From: Darksidea phi
Taxonomy: Eukaryota > Ascomycota > Dothideomycetes > Pleosporales > Lentitheciaceae
Direction: 5' to 3'
Length of the DNA stretch: 64,000 nucleotides
Assembly (NCBI GenBank): GCA_030770425.1
Contig: JASJFT010000071.1
Location: 124,001-188,000, forward strand
Shown here: in pieces, positions 22,020 to 31,976 of the stretch
Layout of the letters: each line of letters opens with the position of its first letter
How positions within the stretch are numbered: the first letter of the stretch is position 1
Made by a program: the position numbers and the translations under genes
The notes under the pieces: generated by a model
Seen by the model: the letters and a program-made list of their open reading frames with translations, nothing else
Database searches by the model: none
What the model was told of the DNA's origin: nothing

Positions 22020-22732
22020 CTAAGGATGCTGCCATCGAACAACAGCTTGGTGGTATGCGAGTTCGTTGTCATAGGATTGAGGAAATATTTCCTTGGCGCG
22101 ATTCTTCTAGTCCTGGCGTTTGCAGGGCCGCTCAAAGAATTTGATGTAATCCCAGTGCTCCGGATACCAACCAGCGTACTCCCCAGTCTAACAGACCTGT
22201 TATCCGGCCGTCTTTGACCAAGATGTTGTGTTGTGCTAGGTCATCGTGCGAGAAGACTATGCAATGGTCGCTACGAAGTTGTTGGCTTAACGCATCCTGA
22301 ATAGGCCCCGGGATCGTCTTGACGAGATCAAAGTAGAACAAGTTAAAGCTTGCTTCGTCCGAAAACGGTCGACCACTATAGTCGGTATATTGGCGGCAGT
22401 CTCGCGCTACTCTACCTGAGCAAGATCCAATGAGCCCGTTCGTCCAGGGAATAGATCGCATTATTGTCAGAATCTCTCGCAGTTGTCGACAGATTCCGTC
22501 TTTCTCGTCGGCAGTCATGCAGGGCCAGATTAGGTCGAGTTTTTCGCCGGCAATAAAATCCATTCGGATGCTGGCCTCTCCATCTAAATCCTCTTGCGCT
22601 TCGTACACAAGGGGAAACAGGGAGATTGAGTTGTGCAGCGAGATTTAGGGCTGAGTGCTCATCAAGTTTAATTCGCCTGCCCTTCTTCACAACTGTAGAA
22701 TCGGGGTATCGCGTAACGCTACATCCAGACAT
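22020..22732 (-). pseudogene. APH-type phosphotransferase gene, 2 frameshifts and a stop
   Basis: This matches the fungal aminoglycoside-phosphotransferase (APH)/choline-kinase-like superfamily, which transfers ATP phosphate to small molecules; the substrate is unknown. Visible parts are a beta-rich N-terminus (MSGCSVTRYPDSTVVKKG), SIRMDFIAGEKLDLIWP, the catalytic loop SHDDLAQHNILV and LLDW. After LLDW an extra G in a GGGG run (near 22188) shifts the frame. The expected tail EYAGWYPEHWDYIKFFE then follows in the new phase, stops at TAG 22107-22109 (Trp expected), and can be read on to 22020. Another frameshift lies near 22612. The homopolymer shift alone could be an assembly error, but three lesions together argue for decay. 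Confidence 0.8.
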
Positions 22733-23418
22733 CTGATGAAGAATAATAACATCTAATGCGCAGTATTATGTATCGCACCAGTTTGGAAATCTCAGCTGAA
22801 GGTTCCTACCTCGTGCTCCTACTGCCTCCGGCACCGGGTTCGTTGACAGCTGAAGTGTGTCCATCGCTCTTCTTAGGAAAACTGGTCGTGAGAGCCAACG
22901 GGTTGAAGTTGACGGCTTAGCAGAAAGAGCGTAAACGAGGTAAGGGCGACATATTCTCTCATATGGAAGCATAAATTCAGGAGCCCACGGTCGATCGTTG
23001 AGCGTATTGGTTCGCGAAAGCAGGCAAACTTTTCGCGTCACTAGGCAGCAGCATTTCGCAGGGCTGTGCAGTAGCCAGCGGCTCGGCGACCCCGTACCCA
23101 CTACATGATTGGCTGAGAGTTTTGACCGGATGCCTTGGCTATCGGTTAGCTAAGTGTCAGCATCCCTATTATAGGAAGGCAGTACCGAGCAGAAGTTCAG
23201 CCGTGGGAAGGAAAAGGGCCAGTGGAATTCGAGCTTGGTCTGCATTACCGGAACTTACGCTTTCGTTAAGCAACTTGAGTGTCTCCGTGGTGAACAAGTC
23301 TGAAGTTCGGCCTGCGGCATGGGATTTTTCCAACGGCAGGCCATGCCTAAAGGGAACTAGTAGCCCGTATTACGTGATCCAGCTGTCAATCCAAACGGAG
23401 TATAGCTTGTCAGGGTTG
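22733..23418. other. Intergenic, no gene seen
   Basis: Short frames on both strands without motifs. Confidence 0.4.
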
Positions 23419-23610
23419 TCATTGCTCGTCGCCTGCCAACGTTTGAAACATCACCTCGTCGCTCCCGATCGATAGCACTGTGTATTGCTCTAAAGCTCTA
23501 TTATCGTGTATACGGTGGGGTATAGCACCTCTACTGTGTACAAACTCCTACCGTATTTCGTGCAGACCTTACAACAGAAACTCCCACTATGCAAATCCAA
23601 AACAAACCCG
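23419..23610 (+). repeat. Dispersed repeat family F, copy A
   Basis: Runs from tcattgctcgtcgcc through gaaacatcacctcgtcgctc, gatagcactgtgta, gtgtacaaactcctac and cccactatgcaaatccaaa. Three more copies lie at 25.0-25.6, 27.4-27.7 (inverted) and 27.9-28.1 kb. Confidence 0.85.
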
Positions 23611-23670
23611 GGTATAGAGGTACCTGTGCGCTTAGCAAAGTCGCGACATGCCCCGATAAATTCTTAAATA

Positions 23671-24048
23671 ATGCTGAACTCACAAGCCAGAAAGAGATTC
23701 AGGTCTGTGCTTGCAGTCAAACAGCTACTGACAGATCTGGAGACGCGTAGAACATGCCATGTCCTCTATGAAGAAATATTTGTCTTCACTGCCAGAAACA
23801 GTGTACGAAAATGCTTTGAGATGGAAGTACTAGCAACTCTGTCCAACAGCTACCTCGCACCTGCGGATGCTCCCGCGAGAGGTTGCACGGAGGTTTTCGC
23901 AGCTTGGGAACATTTGCAACCCACGATGGCAACGATTCTAAGACGACTGCACGACTTCAGCGCCTCCTCCTCCTTCTCCCCCTCCCTCTATCCCATCCAC
24001 ACGACTAGAGTATGCGGCCTCCTCGACAACGATGGAAAGCGGGTCTAG
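23671..24048 (+). CDS. Possible protein, unknown (125 aa)
   Basis: The frame starts MLNSQARKRFRSVLAVKQL and contains a plausible helical segment before a Ser/Pro-rich end. It stops 8 bp from the convergent protease-like gene. The last part overlaps a C/T-rich tract that may simply be the 3' region of that gene. No family recognised. Confidence 0.25.
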   Translation: MLNSQARKRFRSVLAVKQLLTDLETRRTCHVLYEEIFVFTARNSVRKCFEMEVLATLSNSYLAPADAPARGCTEVFAAWEHLQPTMATILRRLHDFSASSSFSPSLYPIHTTRVCGLLDNDGKRV

Positions 24049-24055
24049 AGGGGCG

Positions 24056-24904
24056 TCAGGGCCTGTTCGGTACAACAATCTGCCAATCCTGGTCGAAGAA
24101 CAATTGCGCCCTCCCCTCCCTATAATTAAAGAACAGGCACGTTTTGTATATAGTGGCAAAGTCGGTGCCCATTATATTGATATCGTGAAAGTGCGAGAGG
24201 AGCGGCGACATTTGAACCTCTTTCTGACGTCCAGCAATCTTAACAGAGGCCGGGCCATCATCGGGAATACCAAGAACTTCGCATGCCTAGAGTTAAGTTA
24301 GTCCTTGGATATTCTCTCTACAGGTAAGCGTACTTACTGCTGCTGAGAGGAATGTTCCAGGGGAGCCAGTGTCCACGAGAAAGAAAACCCAGTGAGCCTT
24401 GTCCTCATGACTGACAACGCATGGAAAAATTGTACGTCGGAAAGGACCGAACATGATAGCTTCCCCGACGTCCAATACCTTGTTGGCTTCGGCCCCGGTT
24501 GCCTTCGCCAGGTACTCGATTCCGGTGACTTCCGAAAGTTCCTTTCGCAATGTCTTATCGCTAACATCCGGGATTAGCACATCGAAGTCTTCCGGCCCCA
24601 CGCTATTAACTGGAGCATCGTGGACATCGACGAAATCCCCCCGCTCTCTAGCCTCTCGTGCCCACTTTGCAGCATAGAATTGTGCTGGATTTGGCTGCGA
24701 AGAGAAGCGGCGGTTGATAGTATCGTAACTGGGAGGTCCGGAGAACGGGGCTTGCATGGTATTGCTGTGGGCATGGCGTGCCACGGAGAGTGATAGGGGA
24801 TTGCGAAGAGGATTGCGAAGAGGATTGCGGAGAGGATTGCCAAGAGGGTTGTGAAGAAGGCTGTGAAGAGCCTTAGAGGCCTGCTGGCTTTGGTATCTCA
24901 GCAT
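24056..24904 (-). CDS. Retropepsin-like aspartyl protease-type protein (265 aa)
   Basis: Exon 1 is 24338-24904 and exon 2 is 24056-24286. The 51-nt intron has GTAAGT, a CTAAC branch and CTAG, and the phase is exact. The active-site-like motif is FLVDTGSPGTFLS (Asp near residue 178), followed by a Cys-Glu-Val-Leu-Gly helix start and, in exon 2, a GTDFATIYKTC block resembling the second hydrophobic motif of single-domain retroviral-type proteases. The N-terminus carries four NPLR/NPLG repeats encoded by a 12-bp tandem repeat, then RRFSSQ, which could be a mitochondrial presequence end. I prefer ATG 24904 over 25033 because the upstream extension is encoded by a CGATT microsatellite. No reverse transcriptase is nearby, so this is a stand-alone gene, not an obvious retroelement. 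Substrate unknown. Confidence 0.7.
24798..24857. repeat. 12-bp coding tandem repeat (5 units)
   Basis: The unit ggattgcgaaga is repeated five times with a few substitutions and encodes Asn-Pro-Leu-Arg/Gly on the minus strand. Because the unit is a multiple of three, copy-number change would alter protein length without shifting frame. Confidence 0.9.
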
Positions 24905-24961
24905 GACGATGCAGAGTGTAGAGGTGAAGTTGTGACGTTTATTGCGATGCAGCACAGAGTC

Positions 24962-24985
24962 CGATTCGATTCGATTCGATTCGAT
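24962..24985. repeat. CGATT microsatellite
   Basis: Four and a half perfect cgatt units just upstream of the preferred start of the protease-like gene. Confidence 0.9.
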
Positions 24986-25039
24986 GGGTTCGACTATTAT
25001 GAGTGGTGGGGAAGTCAACGAAAAATTAGGCACAGGCAG

Positions 25040-25645
25040 CTTTTATATGCAGTGCTCACCCCCTCTCCCAGGAACTTGGGCCACTACCCGGCTGAAATGC
25101 TGGTATTATCGCAGGCAATTTTTATACAATGGGCGGTAGTGTGGGTGTGCTAACTTATCACTACCGCTGTTGGTCTCCCAACCAACCTCGTGATCGCGTC
25201 AACTGCTTCTGCAGTGAGAGTTATTTTTCTTTTGTGTGTGCGTGTGCGGCTTAAGAGCCTCATGATCCGTGGATGACTTTGGCTCACTACCAAGCTTGAT
25301 AATGACTCTTCTCGTGATCGCGTCAACTGCTTCTGTAGGGAGAGTATTTTTTCTTTTGTGTGCGCGTGCGGCTTAAGAGCCTTCTTATAATCCGTGGTTG
25401 ATTTTGGCTCGCTACCAAGCCCAACCAGGCTCTGTGGTTCGGCAGCACATGTCATTACTCGTCGCCTCAATGTTCGAAACATCACCTCGTCGCTCACGAT
25501 CGATAGCACTGTGTATAGCTCTACAGCTCTGTTATCGTGTATAAGATGTGGGTATAGTATCTCTACCGTGTACAAACTCTTACTGTATTTCATACAAACC
25601 TTACAAAAGAGACTCCTACTATGCAACTCCAAAACAAAACAAACA
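25040..25645 (+). repeat. Dispersed repeat family F, copy B (longest)
   Basis: Begins with tatgcagtgctcac and ccccctctcccaggaacttg, continues through caatgggcggtagtg, gttggtctcccaacc, an internal duplicated insert, aggctctgtggttcgg, acatcacctcgtcgctcac and gtgtacaaactc, and ends in a caactccaaaacaaaac tract. No open frame of note. Copy C lacks the internal insert, so B carries extra DNA between ccaac and caggctc. Confidence 0.85.
25185..25425 (+). repeat. ~125-bp tandem duplication inside copy B
   Basis: The segment ctcgtgatcgcgtcaactgc...tttcttttgtgtg...gcggcttaagagcc...tccgtgg.tgantttggctc.ctaccaagc occurs at about 25187-25295 and again at 25312-25422. The copies differ by small indels in the t-run and the tg-repeat. 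Confidence 0.85.
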
Positions 25646-25910
25646 AATTCAATCTTATTAGGTCGTAACCGCAGCGTTCTCAAACTTTACTTCAAAGCGC
25701 AGTCATTATGTTTCTTTTAAGCTCTCAGCATGATGGGTTGTTTCCTCCGTCCATCCGCAGTTGTACCTTCAATCTCATTCATCAATTCATCCCTTCATCA
25801 ACTTCGGCTGTTACTGACCCACCATCTTTCTTTATCAATGTCGATGCATCAGGATTAGCCAGACATTTTCCGCCATTATCGAACACGTTTTCCACAAAAC
25901 TTGTCCAGTT

Positions 25911-25957
25911 TTCAATGTGTTGGCGGTTGCCACCTAGCACCTAGCAGTAGCCAGCAG
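25911..25957 (+). repeat. Short direct repeat G, copy 1
   Basis: The segment cttgtccagttttcaa, tgttggcggtt.cc and cagtagccagc is repeated at 26286-26345 at the end of the next coding frame. Between these blocks the two copies differ by a few changes and a small indel. Confidence 0.85.
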
Positions 25958-25994
25958 GGCTATTTACGTGTATAACAGCGCTGGCGCTAGCGCC

Positions 25995-26004
25995 ATATAT
26001 ATAT
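25995..26004 (+). promoter_or_regulatory. TATA-like element
   Basis: atatatatat lies 77 bp before the ATG at 26081, a normal fungal TATA distance. It sits between two small palindromes (agcgctggcgctagcgcc upstream, gctgctcatatgagcag downstream). Confidence 0.4.
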
Positions 26005-26080
26005 GCTGCTCATATGAGCAGACCTTTCCTAGATCAACATAATTCACATTGTACATCACATAGCTCCTTCACAATTCACC

Positions 26081-26377
26081 ATGGGCTGCACAAATTCCAC
26101 GCCAGAGAATGATCACCCTGCAAATACTCTCCTCGAACTCGCGCCTGTAGTGACGGCTGGTAACGTCAATCTAGCCCCGGAACTTGACCGTGACACGTTA
26201 TTGCGTGCGCTTTCGAACGTTGCCTCCTATGTTAATTCTCGGAGGGCCAACATCACCATTGCAATCTCCCGGCCTTCCATGGAATCTTGTCCAGTTTTCA
26301 AATTGTTGGCGGTTACCGCCTGCCACTTGGCAGTAGCCAGCGAGGCTCGTCAAACGGGCACGGTGCGACCTTATTAG
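26081..26377 (+). CDS. Short protein with N-myristoylation-type start; truncated (98 aa)
   Basis: The product starts MGCTNSTPEND. Gly2 followed by Cys3 and Ser6 fits an N-myristoylation/palmitoylation signal, which would place it on a membrane. Residues 35-65 (LDRDTLLRALSNVASYVNSR) look like the start of a helical domain, and the following RANITIAIS strand would lead into a domain that is absent. Instead the frame enters direct repeat G (26286-26345) and stops. It may be a truncated member of a larger nucleotidyltransferase-like fungal family, but that is a weak impression. A TATA-like element lies 77 bp upstream. Confidence 0.4.
   Translation: MGCTNSTPENDHPANTLLELAPVVTAGNVNLAPELDRDTLLRALSNVASYVNSRRANITIAISRPSMESCPVFKLLAVTACHLAVASEARQTGTVRPY
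26286..26345 (+). repeat. Short direct repeat G, copy 2
   Basis: Second copy of the 25911-25957 segment. It forms the last ~20 codons of the neighbouring short protein, so that C-terminus is probably not the original one. Confidence 0.85.
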
Positions 26378-26445
26378 GCTGGGTAAAAAGCAACAACCAC
26401 CGCATCAATACTCGTACTTTATCTATCGGCGCAATTTAGCACGCA

Positions 26446-27345
26446 ATGTTAGGAAGGAGCGGTGGGCTTGATGCGCTCCTCGAACGACGACGACCGAGTA
26501 CATTGCAACAATTCATCAAAGAACCCTGCATATTTCTCGCAAAAACACTATATATATGGCGCCGGATCGTTGGTTTTGAACCTATCAAACCTATCACTGT
26601 CGTCTGCATCTCGGATACCCACAACAGCCAGCCACCTGACATACCTGCTGGTGAAATTTTAATACACGCTGGCGATATGACGCAAAGCGGTACCCTGGAA
26701 GAAATACAGACGTCTCTGGATTGGATTAACTCGCTGCCACATCCCTACAAAATTCTAATCGCTGGTAACCATGACACGCTTCTTAAGCATACCGAGCCAA
26801 ACGCTGATCCGGCGGCACACACATCCATCAACTGGGGTAATACAATCCTCCTTAACTCTGAATCAACAACTATATCCTGCACCAACGGTCGCCGACTCAA
26901 AATCTACGGCAGCCCTCTCACCCCACGCCATGGCAATTGGGCGTTCCAATATCCGTGTAACCAAGACGTATGGCACACCAAGATACCTGCAGACATAGAC
27001 ATACTTATCACACACGGTCCGCCAAAAGGCCATCTCGATGCAGGCCACTTTGGATGCCAATATTTGCTTGATGAGATATGGCGGAAGAAGCCTAGGTTGC
27101 ATGTGTTTGGACATGTGCATGAGGGGTATGGGGTGGAGTGGATACAATTTGACCGGTTGCAGAGAGCGTATGAGAACACTGTCATAGCCGGTGGAGGACT
27201 CTGGAATCTTGGGCGGGTGCTCTTTGAGTTTCTTCTTGCTCGATTTACCCCTGTGAAGGAATCTAGGGCTCTTTTTGTCAATCCCGCTATGGTCGGAGGC
27301 CTCTGGGACGAACAGCGACGACGTCCTATAACTGTGCATATATAG
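26446..27345 (+). CDS. Metallophosphoesterase, MPPED/UPF0046-like (299 aa)
   Basis: A calcineurin-like phosphoesterase that uses two metal ions to hydrolyse phosphate esters; the MPPED group is often described as phosphodiesterases. All metal-binding motifs are present: DTH (57-59), GD (76-77) in HAGDMTQSG, GNHD (107-110), the His of THGPP (190) and GHVH (222-225). Single exon, natural length. The 40 residues before the fold contain a hydrophobic stretch (FIKEPCIFLAKTLYIW) that may anchor the protein to a membrane, as fungal relatives often have. It sits between repeat copies B and C and shows no lesions. Confidence 0.93.
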   Translation: MLGRSGGLDALLERRRPSTLQQFIKEPCIFLAKTLYIWRRIVGFEPIKPITVVCISDTHNSQPPDIPAGEILIHAGDMTQSGTLEEIQTSLDWINSLPHPYKILIAGNHDTLLKHTEPNADPAAHTSINWGNTILLNSESTTISCTNGRRLKIYGSPLTPRHGNWAFQYPCNQDVWHTKIPADIDILITHGPPKGHLDAGHFGCQYLLDEIWRKKPRLHVFGHVHEGYGVEWIQFDRLQRAYENTVIAGGGLWNLGRVLFEFLLARFTPVKESRALFVNPAMVGGLWDEQRRRPITVHI

Positions 27346-27382
27346 ATTCGATGTAGCAATATCACACTTGCACGGCTTAGAA

Positions 27383-27665
27383 GCATGTATTTGATTTGGA
27401 TTTGATTGCATATGCATAGTGGGAATCTCTTTATAAGGTCCGCACGAAACATAGTAGGAGTTTGTACACACTAGAGGTACTATACCTATACCTTATATAC
27501 GATAATAGAGCTATAGAGCTGTACACAGTACGACGAGGTGACGTTTCGAACATTAAAGGCGACGAGAAATAACATGTACTACCGAACTACAGAGCCTGGT
27601 TAGGAGACCAATAGTAGTAGCGATAAGTTAGTATACCTATACTACCGCCCATAGTATAAAAATTA
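27383..27665 (-). repeat. Dispersed repeat family F, copy C (inverted, RIP-like)
   Basis: The reverse complement follows copy B from caatttttatac through gggcggtagt, gttggtctcc, caggctctgt, tcacctcgtcg, gtgtacaaactcctac and cccactatgcat. Relative to B, most differences are CA-to-TA or TG-to-TA; for example, gcacacccacac in B is gtatacctatac in C. Confidence 0.85.
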
Positions 27666-27904
27666 CATACGATGATACTAGTATCCTACTTACTATATCT
27701 ATCTCTTATCCTCAGCAAGCTTCCTTACTATATCCCTCTCTTATACCCAGCCAGCTTCCTTATATTAATACCTACCAACTATATATCTTCACCAACGATT
27801 ATTCACCTAGTCCTTTAGTAGAATAAACTAGAATATAATAGGCTATTCGAGTACAGTGCTCTAACCCTTTCGAATATCGCGGCGGAGTATCCCCGGCGCT
27901 ATAG
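27666..27904. repeat. AT-rich tract with ~40-bp internal repeat
   Basis: The unit cttactatat.yatctcttatcctcagc.agcttcc occurs twice (about 27690 and 27730) in strongly AT-biased DNA between two family F copies. This looks like RIP-degraded repeat sequence. Confidence 0.55.
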
Positions 27905-28078
27905 GCGGGAGGTACCCCCTCCCCCAGGAGCTTGGGCTACTACCCGGCGTGACGTCACGTTGGGTCTTCGAAATATCACCTCGTCGGTATTACTGTGTAC
28001 AAACTCCTACCGTATTTCGTACGGACCCTATAAAGAGACTCCCACTATGCAAATCCAAATCAAATATGCAGTGCTCAC
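27905..28078 (+). repeat. Dispersed repeat family F, copy D (internally deleted)
   Basis: Starts ccccctcccccaggagcttg like copy B, jumps from ctacccggc to gaaatatcacctcgtcg, and ends cccactatgcaaatccaaat followed by atatgcagtgctcac, the same block that begins copy B. Confidence 0.85.
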
Positions 28079-28542
28079 ATTCAAGTCTGATTATCCTGCT
28101 ATGAGCCACACTTCAAGTATGGTTGTTGAGGAGAACGTTCATCATCAAGCTTCGTAGCTCGCCAAAGTTATCCAGTTAACGCGGTCGCCAGGCCATAGCT
28201 GTGGGGTGACCCCGCGCCGAACCCGGGACTTCTCGGGTAATTCAATCTGCACCTGCAGCCATCTTCAGGATGAAGAAGAGCCCGGTGGAATGAAACCGTA
28301 GCTGTTCCTGCTCTTGTCGCATGTTATGCCTACCTGAAAGTACCTACCATTCTTTTGTTCCTTGCGTGATGAGCCCTTTCCCAGTTCTTCTGGTTGTAAA
28401 TGTGTTTCGGTCCGTCATTTTCAAGCTTTGAGGTGGTCGCGAGGTTATCGGAGAGCACGCAGCGCCGTATGTCTTCACGCACGGGCGGTGTATCTTGAGG
28501 GCTTTGCGCGCGCGCGAGCTTGTCGGCTCGTCCGCCTCGTCT
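28079..28542. other. Intergenic, no gene seen
   Basis: About 460 bases. A GC-rich palindromic stretch, tgtggggtgaccccgc, lies near 28200. Confidence 0.4.
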
Positions 28543-29010
28543 TTAGCTTGCTTGTGGCACCGTTTGTGTACGATGGACGACGCGGTTGGGCTCGATAGCC
28601 ATCGTAGGAGCGGCGCGGGAGTCGGTCTCGTGGGTGATGGCAGGACTCGGCGACGGGCTTCTAGTGCGCGGCGTGGCGGTGGAGGGCGTGCGAGTAGGAG
28701 GTTCGAGTTGGTCGCCGAGGTGGCGCAATCCGTTATGGTCGGCGCCCTGCAACGCGTCGCGCAGCTCTGGCGGCGTGTGCCCTAGATGGGAGGAGTCGGC
28801 GGCATCATTGTAGATGCTCCTACGCACCTCGCTCTTCTCAGCCGCGTCATAGTGCGAGGCAAACGTCGACGTCGGCGGGAACGGGACAAGCAGTCTGCCG
28901 TGCGTGGCAAATATGGGGAGATCGGGGGGTCGAGAGGGTCGGGCGGCTCGTCGCCGGGCATACTGTCGCGATAGCGGAGGAGCCGAGTCAAGACGAATTT
29001 CCCCCATCAA
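28543..29010 (-). CDS. Hypothetical protein (155 aa)
   Basis: The frame starts MMGEIRLDSAPPLSRQYARR and has a more structured-looking middle (SEVRRSIYNDAADSSHL, TPPELRDALQ) and a Pro/Ser/Thr-rich tail. No motif or intron is recognised. The plus strand also has open frames here, so the coding strand is uncertain. Confidence 0.3.
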   Translation of the reverse strand: MMGEIRLDSAPPLSRQYARRRAARPSRPPDLPIFATHGRLLVPFPPTSTFASHYDAAEKSEVRRSIYNDAADSSHLGHTPPELRDALQGADHNGLRHLGDQLEPPTRTPSTATPRTRSPSPSPAITHETDSRAAPTMAIEPNRVVHRTQTVPQAS

Positions 29011-31976
29011 TGCCAGAAGAAGTAGAAGGCGGGAAAGGGGAAAAAGGAGAAGACAGTAAGCTTATACTGCAACCGGCCAACTCAAATGGCTCAGCAAGGA
29101 GGTCCTACTATACGTGGAGATCATGAACCTGAAATATGGTTCAAATCTATCCACATATCTGGACGGACACAACCGATGTCTCTCCTCGAAACCTTTTGGA
29201 TGCGTTCGGAACTCGTCATCCTACCTTATTGCCTACTTATCAATTTTTTACCACTAATAATCATGTCGCCTTGGATACGTGCTTTCTCCGCTGAGAACAG
29301 CATTGCAGGGCGGAAGTCACGAATTGCTGCTCGGGGGCAGTCTCTCGTAAGGTTGTTGCAATAGTTTTGCAGGAGGGCTGCGACGTCTCGTAATACTACC
29401 ATATCTTCCAAATTAGTAGTAAGAGCAAGTCGTCCGTACTCAGCGAAAATGCTGTGTTCCCTGGGCTTGAAGAAGTGACATTTGGGTTAGGTGGTTGATG
29501 TCCCTTCTTGACTTTGGCCGGGGCATGAGGTCTTGATTATAGCTCCATCAATTGGCATTGCCGCCTCCTTGATCGCTTTCCCAGTCCAGAAGCAAACCGG
29601 GCTCGAATGAGAGTTCGGTGATGCCGAGATGCTAAGGAGTTGGCTCATGCGGTGGATAACAGACAGGATGTGATATGCCCGCAAGGGGTAAGCTAGGCCA
29701 TACTCGCTGTTAAGGAGTATAACGCAGATAGGCGGCGAGAAAGCTGTGTAGAATAAGAGGTAAAAGTTGCGAAGGATTGTGAGAGAGTGCAGCTATTTTC
29801 CGGGCCCAGCGGAAGTGAGTGGCGGTGCGAGTGGCGGTGCGATGACGCTACGCCACGCTTTATGTTTCGACCTCGTTTATCTTATCCAGATATCTATCTC
29901 TGATACATCACGTGTTTGAGATCAGCGGAACAAAACATGCGGCATCGCGCCTGGTTCGGGAGAGCGACATCCTCCACATCAAGCCGATGCACGACACAAG
30001 CGTTCGATAATTTCAGCATGCCTCGGAGCTGGGGTGGGAAGCACAGTTCTTAGTGGGCTGATGTGGTATTGGTTGGAATGGACTCTGTCATTAATTGCTC
30101 TCTCTCTCGACGCTTCGCTATCTGCAGCAACTAATAAAGTTAGGGCAAACGCCACTCTTGAGCTGAATCGCAAGCATTACCGTATGCAACTTTACAATTC
30201 GTTATGTGCCTCAGATGTCGCGCGTTTGGCCCATCCAACTAGGCGATCACACTGACACGACCCTTGAAGCTTATTATAAATGTTCCATAAAGCAAAAAGC
30301 ATTCTGACTCTCGTAGAGTTTAAACACAGCTAATAGGATTCTAGATCGTGATGTCGGGTTCGAGGTAGATGCGTGCTACCAAAGTACTGAGGATCCGAGG
30401 TTACCATGTTACCACAATGATGGCGTAACTGATTGTTAATGAGCCCCAACCAAATATGATAATAAAGAGACTACAAAGGTCATTCTGAAGGGAGCTTTTA
30501 TAAGCTTATCTAAACTGGCTGAGATTAGAGCGCGCAAAGGTTAAAGATGCCATGCCGCAGCTCTGTTCGGTCGCACGCGTCCTCGACTCAGGCCTCGATG
30601 CGCCATAACCAATGTCACAGCTGTTCGAAAAAGCAAAAAAAAGATGTTGACTCGAGATAGCCTTTGGAGTTAGCTGGTGGACCCTGACCCGAAAGCAAGG
30701 CTCCGGAATCGCCGGTGGGGCACTTTTACGAGGCCCCACGTGAACGGCGGTATGCATGGATACATGAGCTATGCCGTTTTCTTTGTATTTTATATCGTAA
30801 TATATTGTAGGCTATCCTCACTCAGGGAGCAGAATTGGTAATGAAGCACCTTGTGTGCACAGGCCTCCCCAGCCGAATGCGTCAGCAGCCCGTTCATGAA
30901 GGGTACCTTCGGCCAAACGCAAACAGGGGGAGGGGTCTAGCCGTTGCTGGACAACGCACGGATAGTATTGAAAATAAAATCCGATAAGAGTAACGTTTAA
31001 ATATACCCTGCTAACGCTTGATCAAAGGAACGACATTTTACGGTAGGTCATATGGGAGAGTTTCCCAATTCCAGTGCTAGATGCATGCAGATGGAGAAAA
31101 TGAACAGGCTGGATTGAATTTTTGTCGTGGTAAATACTGGCTTTTGAGTTTAGTGGCGCACCTGAGTCCGAGATTAGGTTTGCGGGGACGGCGACATGGC
31201 ACGCCGAAGCACCGGATCCGTTGGTTACGGTGCTCAACACACACAACACTGCATTTTCAGCTCAGCAGAAGAGCGAGAGAAGTGTTATTAGCGTATGTAA
31301 AATACTCGCGAAGCCTGTTCGCCGCAGCTGAGTTGAGCACAAATGCTGATTTTGGCGCCTGTCCACTTCACAAGTCATGCTATTAGCATTGGTGGTTTGT
31401 GCCTCCCGTATGGCTGAAACCTAATTCAGGGGTTATCGCCGCAGTATGTGTGATCTGACAGTCGCCAAGGGAGCATGACGTGCTTTTTGCGCAAAGTTTC
31501 CGACTAGTTTGTCAACTTTATGATGTTGGACAGGTTCCCGATCACCGGACGTGACAACTCGCATCAACGCCAGCGTATGTCGCACATGCACGGGCGTGGT
31601 ATCAAATCTTGGTTGCATGTTATCAGTGCGGGGCAAACGCCACTGGTAGCGATGGGGAAGGGTTATGCATTATAACAGTGCGCTAGAAACTTTTCGTCTC
31701 TTCGCGACCAAACGGCTACCGCGTGGGCTTTGCGTCTTCGGCTCTGGAGACGCTATATAGGGCCTTTGTCTTCCTGATGCCGCCAGGGCAACTCTGAAAC
31801 AGATATTAGTCTGTTCGAGGTAGCAGCGCCAGCTCTTGCAGTTTTGGGCGCCAATTACTTGCCACTTATCTGCTCTTTCAGCACAACACTGCAATCTTTC
31901 CAAACCACCTTTCTCGACAACACATACTTTTTCGAACTCCATCTCTCAACGACGCTTTTTCGAGCCCTTTACGATC
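29011..31976. other. ~3 kb intergenic, no confident gene
   Basis: Short frames only. A 61-codon minus frame at 29226-29411 has mildly protein-like content (VVLRDVAALLQNYC) but no motif. No clear repeat or RNA gene was found. Confidence 0.4.

Noticed and set aside
24293..25033. Longer start (25033) for the protease-like protein
   Set aside because: The added 43 residues are encoded partly by a CGATT microsatellite and look like leader DNA.
26863..27471. Two long minus-strand frames (202 and 182 codons)
   Set aside because: Shadows of the metallophosphoesterase gene, which has all catalytic motifs on the plus strand.
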